Part shown: piece after piece, positions 59,499 to 64,000 of the stretch
Numbering within the stretch: position 1 is the first letter of the stretch
Layout: each line of letters starts with the position of its first letter
Assembly (NCBI RefSeq): GCF_009469615.1
Contig: NZ_SSXX01000009.1
Coordinates: 62,001-126,000, forward strand
Reading direction: 5' to 3'
Length of the DNA stretch: 64,000 nucleotides
Source of the DNA: Dechloromonas sp. H13
GTDB taxonomy: Bacteria; Pseudomonadota; Gammaproteobacteria; Burkholderiales; Rhodocyclaceae
Notes under the pieces: generated by a model
Seen by the model: only the letters and a program-made list of their open reading frames with translations
Database searches by the model: none
What the model was told of the DNA's origin: nothing
Made by a program: the position numbers and the translations under genes

Positions 59499-60980
59499 TC
59501 ACGAAGCTGGCAACCCAGTCTCCAGCACTCGCCGCAGCCTCCGTACGGCATCTCTTAGCTGCTCAGATGAAAATCCACCAAAGCCGAGCATCAGGCCAGT
59601 AAGCTCCTGCTGTCCGGCAGCCATGGGCGACAAGGCTCGCAAGGCGATACCCGCCTGGCTAGCCGCTGACGCGACAGCCACATCGTCCAGGCCTTCAGGA
59701 AGCCAGACCACAATATGCATTCCCTGGTCGGCTGGTTGAATGCGCAATTCCGGCAGTTCGACTTGCAGGGCATCCATCAAGACTTGGCGCCGCTCTGCAT
59801 AGATGGCCCGAATCCGCCGGATATGCGTCTCGAAGTAGCCCTCCCGCATGTAGGCCGCGACGACATGCTGCTCAATCGATGGAGAACCCCGCCCCATCAG
59901 GGCGCGAGCACCGACGAACGCTTTGACCAGACATTCGGGGGCCACAATGTATCCAAGGCGCAGCGAGGGAGCCAGCACTTTGCTGAAGGTTCCCAGGTAG
60001 ACGACACGGTCACAGTCCAAGCCCTGCATTGCAGGAAATGGTTGGCCAGCGTAGCGCAGTTCGCTGTCGTAGTCGTCCTCGACAATCCAAGCACCTTGCT
60101 GACGTGCCCACTCAACGAGTGCCAGGCGTCGAGGCATGCTTAGCGGCATCCCGAGCGGGTATTGGTGAGATGGCGTCACAAACACAGCCTTGGCATCGGA
60201 ACAGGCACCCTTTGCGCTCGCCACGTCCAACCCCTGTGTGTCCACGGGTATCCGATGCACTCGGACACCGCAGTCCTCCAGCACCGAAGTCAGTCCGGGA
60301 TAGGCAGGGTCCTCAGCCCACACTGTATCGCCAGGCGCTAACAAGACCTTGCTGGCCAGGTAGAGGCCTTGTTGGGTTCCCTCGGTGATAACGACGTTAT
60401 CCGGGCTGCAACTGACGGCACGTGCCCGCCGCAGATAATCGGCAATGGCTTCCCTTAAGGCAAAGAGACCCTGTGGGTCGGCGTAGCCTGACGGTGCCGC
60501 GACTTGGGAAGCGCGAACCCGATTGCTGAGCCGGCGCCAATGGTCATCCATCGCCACATCGCCCTCCGGGACCGCCACCGAGAACGGCACCGATGGCAAA
60601 GGTGCCAGTCTTTCTGCCATGGCGGCGTAACGAGTGGCAGACGGTGGCATTAACGGATGCTGGCTAGGTTGCGCGTTATGGAAATGTTGTGGAGTTATGT
60701 GTGATTCGTGAAGCCCGGCGGCGACGCGTGTGCTGGAACCCGCCTGAGCTACTAGGCATCCTTCAGCCACAAGTTGCTCATAAGCCTCAGCCACCGTGCC
60801 ACGCGATAGTCTCAAGGAATCTGCCAGCGCGCGTGTGGATGGCAATCGCTCGCCTGCCTTAAGCTCTCCTGTGGCAATAGCCCTGCGGAGCTCGTCAGCC
60901 AGTTGCCGCCCAATTCCGCCTTTCGAGCGGTCAATTGCTCCCAGCGCCGGAATCTCAATTACAAGCTGACGCCTTGCCAT
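59499..60980 (-). CDS. MocR/PdxR-type regulator
   Basis: A 493-residue GntR-aminotransferase fusion: winged helix QLADELRRAIATGELKAGERLPSTRALADSLRLSRGTVAEAYEQLVAEGCL, then DNVVITEGTQQGLYLASKVLL, WIVEDDYDSELRY and the PLP lysine in YLGTFSKVLAPSLRLGYIV. It is divergent from the PaiB-like and cupin genes and probably controls them. It is not a close paralogue of the MocR at 55.5 kb: linker and binding residues differ widely. Confidence 0.92.
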   Translation of the reverse strand: MARRQLVIEIPALGAIDRSKGGIGRQLADELRRAIATGELKAGERLPSTRALADSLRLSRGTVAEAYEQLVAEGCLVAQAGSSTRVAAGLHESHITPQHFHNAQPSQHPLMPPSATRYAAMAERLAPLPSVPFSVAVPEGDVAMDDHWRRLSNRVRASQVAAPSGYADPQGLFALREAIADYLRRARAVSCSPDNVVITEGTQQGLYLASKVLLAPGDTVWAEDPAYPGLTSVLEDCGVRVHRIPVDTQGLDVASAKGACSDAKAVFVTPSHQYPLGMPLSMPRRLALVEWARQQGAWIVEDDYDSELRYAGQPFPAMQGLDCDRVVYLGTFSKVLAPSLRLGYIVAPECLVKAFVGARALMGRGSPSIEQHVVAAYMREGYFETHIRRIRAIYAERRQVLMDALQVELPELRIQPADQGMHIVVWLPEGLDDVAVASAASQAGIALRALSPMAAGQQELTGLMLGFGGFSSEQLRDAVRRLRRVLETGLPAS

Positions 60981-61102
60981 GCGTATCCATCCTCAAAATA
61001 AGCTACAAACTGGACCAGTGATTAATTTGCTATCCGGCTCTGAATTATAGGCCAGTTATGCGGAAAAATGCACCCACTGACTGACCTATGAAAGGAATCG
61101 AA

Positions 61103-61723
61103 ATGCATTGCCCAGCCTTGTTCAAAGAAGAGCGCCTCGATGTTCTTCATGGATTGATGGCCGCCCATCCACTGGCGACCCTTATAACTGCCGGCACAGG
61201 AGGGCTCATGGCTAACCTCGTTCCCTTCTCGCTTCATGACGGAGGTGACAACGGAATTTTGCGTGCCCACCTTGCTCGGGGAAACAAGCAGCTCGACGAA
61301 TTACGCGAAGGTGCCGAGGCCCTGGTCGTCTTCCAGGGGCCGGAATGTTATGTAACCCCCTCGTGGTATCCGTCAAAGGCAGAACACGGTAAAGTTGTAC
61401 CCACTTGGAATTTTTCGATGGTCCAAGTCCGAGGTAAGCCGCAGGTTATTGATGACGCCAACTGGGTTCTCGCCCAGATAGAACAGCTGACGGACAACCT
61501 GGAGGGCATTCGTAAAAATCCGTGGAAGGTCTCTGATGCACCCGAGGACTTTATTGCTTCGCAGCTCAAAGCCATCGTCGGCTTCGAAATTCCTATTCGC
61601 TCTATTGAAGGGAAGTGGAAGGTTAGTCAGAACCGACAACCGGCTGACCGGAATGGGGTTATCGATGGATTAAAGGCTGAAGGCACTTGCCCTTCGATGT
61701 TGACCATCATGGAGCGAGGCTAA
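61103..61723 (+). CDS. FMN-binding split-barrel protein (PaiB family)
   Basis: A 206-residue flavin-binding-like protein: HPLATLITAGTGGLMANLVPF, LRAHLARGNKQLDEL, ALVVFQGPECYVTPSWYPSKAEHGKVVPTWNF, and C-terminal IRSIEGKWKVSQNRQPADRNGVIDGL, all PaiB signatures. AAAGGA lies seven bases before ATG 61103, so this start is preferred to the ATG at 61088. PaiB is called a negative transcription regulator in Bacillus, but its biochemical role is unsettled. It is divergent from a PdxR-type regulator, a common arrangement for vitamin B6 or flavin genes. Confidence 0.88.
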   Translation: MHCPALFKEERLDVLHGLMAAHPLATLITAGTGGLMANLVPFSLHDGGDNGILRAHLARGNKQLDELREGAEALVVFQGPECYVTPSWYPSKAEHGKVVPTWNFSMVQVRGKPQVIDDANWVLAQIEQLTDNLEGIRKNPWKVSDAPEDFIASQLKAIVGFEIPIRSIEGKWKVSQNRQPADRNGVIDGLKAEGTCPSMLTIMERG

Positions 61724-61765
61724 GTTATCTCGCTTCGCTCAAGGAGGCGAATAGGAGGGTACTCA

Positions 61766-62143
61766 ATGAACCAACACAACCCGGATTTCATCTTCACATG
61801 CCATGATGAATTACCTTGGACACCATCCAAATTCGCCCCAGGCGTTGCAGTCAAAAATTTGGGGAAGGCGAACGGACGAGCTATGCAGTTGGTTCGCTTT
61901 CTCCCAGGAGCCTCATTTCCCGCCCATCTGCACACGGATGTAGAGTTCCTCTTCATGCTTGAGGGAGAAGTTCTTCAGAACGGTCAAAGATTGTGCGTTG
62001 GATGGTCTATGGTGGCTCCTGCTGGCACAGAAGACTTTGAATTTGTAAGCCCAACGGGCTGCATTTTTTTGTTGGTTTATGGGCTAGGCACCAGCGACCT
62101 GTTCACTGGGCTTCCGAGCCAGCAACGACCGCTATGCACCTGA
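61766..62143 (+). CDS. single-domain cupin protein
   Basis: A 125-residue beta-barrel protein with the two cupin motifs: FLPGASFPAHLHTDVEFLFMLEGEV (metal His/His/Glu) and the second block around GWSMVAPAGTEDFEFVSPTGC. It resembles ChrR-type cupins in length. GGAGG lies farther upstream than ideal. It follows the PaiB-like gene by 42 bases and is likely in the same operon. Substrate unknown. Confidence 0.8.
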   Translation: MNQHNPDFIFTCHDELPWTPSKFAPGVAVKNLGKANGRAMQLVRFLPGASFPAHLHTDVEFLFMLEGEVLQNGQRLCVGWSMVAPAGTEDFEFVSPTGCIFLLVYGLGTSDLFTGLPSQQRPLCT

Positions 62144-62295
62144 TGCTGTCGTTTTTGTTGCTATAGCCGTAAGGCTGAATTGGGTCGATAGCAGTCCAAC
62201 TTCGTGCTTGGCAAGACCAGGTGATCTCGTTGAGTCCGGCTGTGGATAGTTCTTAAAACTCCCCGCCGTGCCCCGGAATTTGCCTTCTTTTAGAA

Positions 62296-62306
62296 GTCGA
62301 CCGCGA
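62296..62306 (+). repeat. variant copy of the iterated GTCGACCG word
   Basis: GTCGACCGCGA preceded by TGCCTTCTTTTAGAA. It lies 30 bases beyond the 3' end of the minus-strand hydrolase gene, at the other edge of the lower-GC stretch. Confidence 0.65.
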
Positions 62307-62335
62307 CAACCAGTCGTTAACGCGGTCCCACAGCC

Positions 62336-63838
62336 TTAGCGCCGCTGCCCAAGGTCTTTCGCGACCAATACCCCAACTTCCTTATCCACCACCATCCAGA
62401 ACGGATTGCTGCGCAGACGTGTGAGCGAGCCGAGGGTCAGGGTGACCGCGCCGTTTTCGCCGCGCAGGAGCCAGGAGCCGATGCTGGGGATGCCGTGGCG
62501 GCCGCTGCCGGGCTGGAATCCGTAGATGGGGTCGTCGGCGGGGAAGGGGAGCGCGACGTGGCCGAGGGAGACGAGGTTGCTCGGCCATTTGAGTTCCGGC
62601 AAGTCGCGGGTTTCGGCGCCGTCGGGGGCGATGTGGCGGATGGCGATGCCGGTGTCGTCGGCGCTGATGTTGCCGACGATGTCGAGCGCGTAGCCGCGTT
62701 TCTGGCGGAGCAGGCGGTCGATGAGTTCGCCGGCTTGCGGGCGCTGCACGCTGGCGAGGTAGCGGTGGCGGTTGACGTCGAAGAGCACGAGCCGGTGGCC
62801 GTTGCCGTTGAGGCGGCCGTAGAGGGTTTCGGCGGCGCCGGTGGAGCCGACGGTAGAATCGACGACCGATTGCCAGGTGACGACGGGCGGCAGTTCGCCG
62901 ATGCGGCCGCGCTCATGCGCGCGCAGCAGGCTGGCGCGCAGTGCGCGCGTGGCACGGTTGACCTGGCGCGAGGCGTTGACCGGGAAGGAGTTGAACTTGT
63001 AGGGGTCGAATTCCGGGTTCACATCCTGCCAGCGCACTTTTTCGAGCACGGGGATGGGCACGATGCTGAGGAAGTCGATGATCGAGGCGAGCGCGGCGAC
63101 GCGGGTGATCTCGATGGCGGGCGAGACGAGCAGCACGCGGTCCGGGCGCTTGAGCGCGGGGTCGTCGAGGGCGTCGAGCGCGTATTGCATGGCGAGCGTG
63201 CCGCCGGTGGAATAGCCGCCGATGTAGAACGGCTGCCCCGGCGTGAGGCGCGAGACCACGTCGCGGGCGGCGATGCGCATGGCGGCGGTCCAGTCGCGGT
63301 GGCTCATTTCGACCATCATCGATGGCAGGGTGCCGTGGCCGGGCAGGCGGACGACGGTGACGTCGAAGCCCTGCGCGTGCAGCGTCTGGGCCATGGCGTG
63401 CATCGAGTAGGGCGAATCGGTGAGGCCGTGGATGAGCAGCGCCTGGCCCGCGGGTTTGTCCTGCGCGAGGCGGAACGAACGATTGAACTGGGCGCCGTCG
63501 GCCAGCCGGCTGACCGGGCTTTCCGGGTTGAAGCGGCTGAACAGGTAGGTTTCGTCGTTTTCGTTCCAGCTGGCGACCTTTTCGCGGTATTCGGCGAAGA
63601 GGCGGTCTTCGAGTTGCAGGTAGCCGGCGAAATCGAGATTGCTGTCGCGCAGTGCCGAGAATTCTTCCTTGAGCCTTTCGGTGTGCCAGGGCTTCAAGGG
63701 CGGCAGCATGGCGACGGCGTAGAGGGTGTAGCCGAGGACGATGGCCGCAGCGGTGAGCGCGGTAATCCACGCCAGACGCACGGCCAGGCGCCAGGTGTGG
63801 CGTCCGGCTGCGGTGGTCAGGCGAAAGAGGCGCGACAT
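62336..63838 (-). CDS. membrane-anchored alpha/beta hydrolase
   Basis: A 500-residue protein: an N-terminal membrane helix (LAWITALTAAAIVLGYTLYAVAML), then a hydrolase domain with the oxyanion HGLTDSPYSMHAMAQTL, nucleophile Ser in GGYSTGGTLAMQYAL, and acid/His candidates in the C-terminal third. The last 120 residues (after ISADDTGIAIRH) form an extra domain of unknown role. Its start shares one base with the tex stop (TGATG), so it is coupled to tex. The substrate is likely an ester or lipid. Confidence 0.82.
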   Translation of the reverse strand: MSRLFRLTTAAGRHTWRLAVRLAWITALTAAAIVLGYTLYAVAMLPPLKPWHTERLKEEFSALRDSNLDFAGYLQLEDRLFAEYREKVASWNENDETYLFSRFNPESPVSRLADGAQFNRSFRLAQDKPAGQALLIHGLTDSPYSMHAMAQTLHAQGFDVTVVRLPGHGTLPSMMVEMSHRDWTAAMRIAARDVVSRLTPGQPFYIGGYSTGGTLAMQYALDALDDPALKRPDRVLLVSPAIEITRVAALASIIDFLSIVPIPVLEKVRWQDVNPEFDPYKFNSFPVNASRQVNRATRALRASLLRAHERGRIGELPPVVTWQSVVDSTVGSTGAAETLYGRLNGNGHRLVLFDVNRHRYLASVQRPQAGELIDRLLRQKRGYALDIVGNISADDTGIAIRHIAPDGAETRDLPELKWPSNLVSLGHVALPFPADDPIYGFQPGSGRHGIPSIGSWLLRGENGAVTLTLGSLTRLRSNPFWMVVDKEVGVLVAKDLGQRR

Positions 63839-64000
63839 CAGCGTTTCAGCTTGGCGAAGGCACTGGCCATCGCGTTGTTGGCGGGGGCCGGCGCGTTGTG
63901 GCGGGTCTGCTGGCGCGAGAGCGGGGCGCCGCGCTGGGCGCCGGCGTCGTGCTTCTTCGGTTCGTCGCTCATGCGCATGGTCAGCGCGATGCGCTGGCGT
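63838..64000 (-). CDS. tex: Tex RNA-binding protein, C-terminal end (runs off the window edge)
   Basis: The visible 53 codons begin RQRIALTMRMSDEPKK, the end of the S1 RNA-binding domain, and close with a low-complexity tail ending NNAMASAFAKLKR. This S1-RIALTMR end with an AFAKL tail is typical of the transcription accessory protein Tex in betaproteobacteria. Only the 3' end is present, so assignment rests on this short match. Confidence 0.75.
   Translation of the reverse strand, partial: RQRIALTMRMSDEPKKHDAGAQRGAPLSRQQTRHNAPAPANNAMASAFAKLKR

Noticed and set aside
59091-59558. 155-codon plus-strand frame in the gap near the second MocR gene
   Set aside because: Ser/Arg/Pro-rich, no ribosome-binding site, overlaps the MocR 3' end.
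3141-62306. GTCGACCGCAA copies as transposon ends or CRISPR repeats
   Set aside because: No transposase, no regular spacing, no constant-length spacers, and many copies are inside conserved coding sequence.

Overview
The window is high-GC bacterial chromosome, most likely from a betaproteobacterium of the Rhodocyclales. That placement is inferred from gene content and protein style: men genes, CcoG, a VC_2705-type symporter with an SLC5-type sensor kinase, a short IlvN, and phasin-like proteins. No rRNA or marker gene here proves it. Coding density is high and most genes lie in short, overlapping operons.

Layout. 1-3.4 kb: start of polyphosphate kinase, then menF and menE (menaquinone synthesis), all on the minus strand. 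3.6-10.0 kb: a segment of visibly lower GC that separates menE/menF from menC/menB (10.1-11.9 kb). It carries the 3' remnant of a cysteine-synthase-like gene, a triple-PAS sensor kinase with its NarL-type regulator, two phasin-like genes, a short-chain dehydrogenase and small unknowns. 12.0-16.5 kb: slipin plus NfeD protease, then ilvB-ilvN preceded by a Val/Ile-rich leader peptide and an attenuator hairpin. 16.6-22.7 kb: a periplasmic PQQ-type sugar dehydrogenase, small secreted proteins, a LuxR-type regulator, a metalloprotease-like protein with a duplicated 3' fragment nearby, a glycine-zipper protein, class I fumarase and a YqhA-like membrane protein.

23-37 kb is a coherent acetate module. 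It holds acetyl-CoA synthetase, a sodium-symporter/histidine-kinase fusion, a stand-alone receiver, a membrane-bound degenerate kinase fused to an intact DnaQ-type exonuclease, two related DUF294 nucleotidyltransferase-like proteins (one with cNMP and CBS domains), a degenerate DnaQ-fold protein, and a VC_2705-family symporter with its DUF4212 partner. It ends with a small membrane protein and tRNA-Ser(GGA). The known parallel is the CrbS/ActP-type acetate switch, but the exonuclease-fold proteins have no explained role in it.

37-46.5 kb: a sigma-54 activator, ccoG, rimO, a patatin-like phospholipase, a GlcD-like FAD oxidase, small proteins, a YkgJ-type Cys-cluster protein with an apparent CTG start, an Hsp33 with a reduced cysteine set, and an ArsC-like protein. 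46.7-54.0 kb: a tartrate module with TauE-like transporter, tartrate/malate dehydrogenase, two LysR regulators, MFS transporter and TtdAB, ending in a malic enzyme gene reduced to its two ends by an internal deletion. 54.1-57.5 kb: a ferric-reductase-like flavoprotein, and a MocR regulator divergent from a small gene across spaced direct repeats. 57.5-62.3 kb: another lower-GC stretch with a phosphoesterase, a small membrane protein, a second MocR regulator, a PaiB-like protein and a cupin. The window closes with an alpha/beta hydrolase and the end of tex.

The most unexpected signal is a recurrent DNA word, GTCGACCGCA(A/G), often with a T-tract 6-15 bases upstream. It occurs about 20 times on both strands, inside genes and at gene ends, much like an uptake or chromosome-organising sequence.
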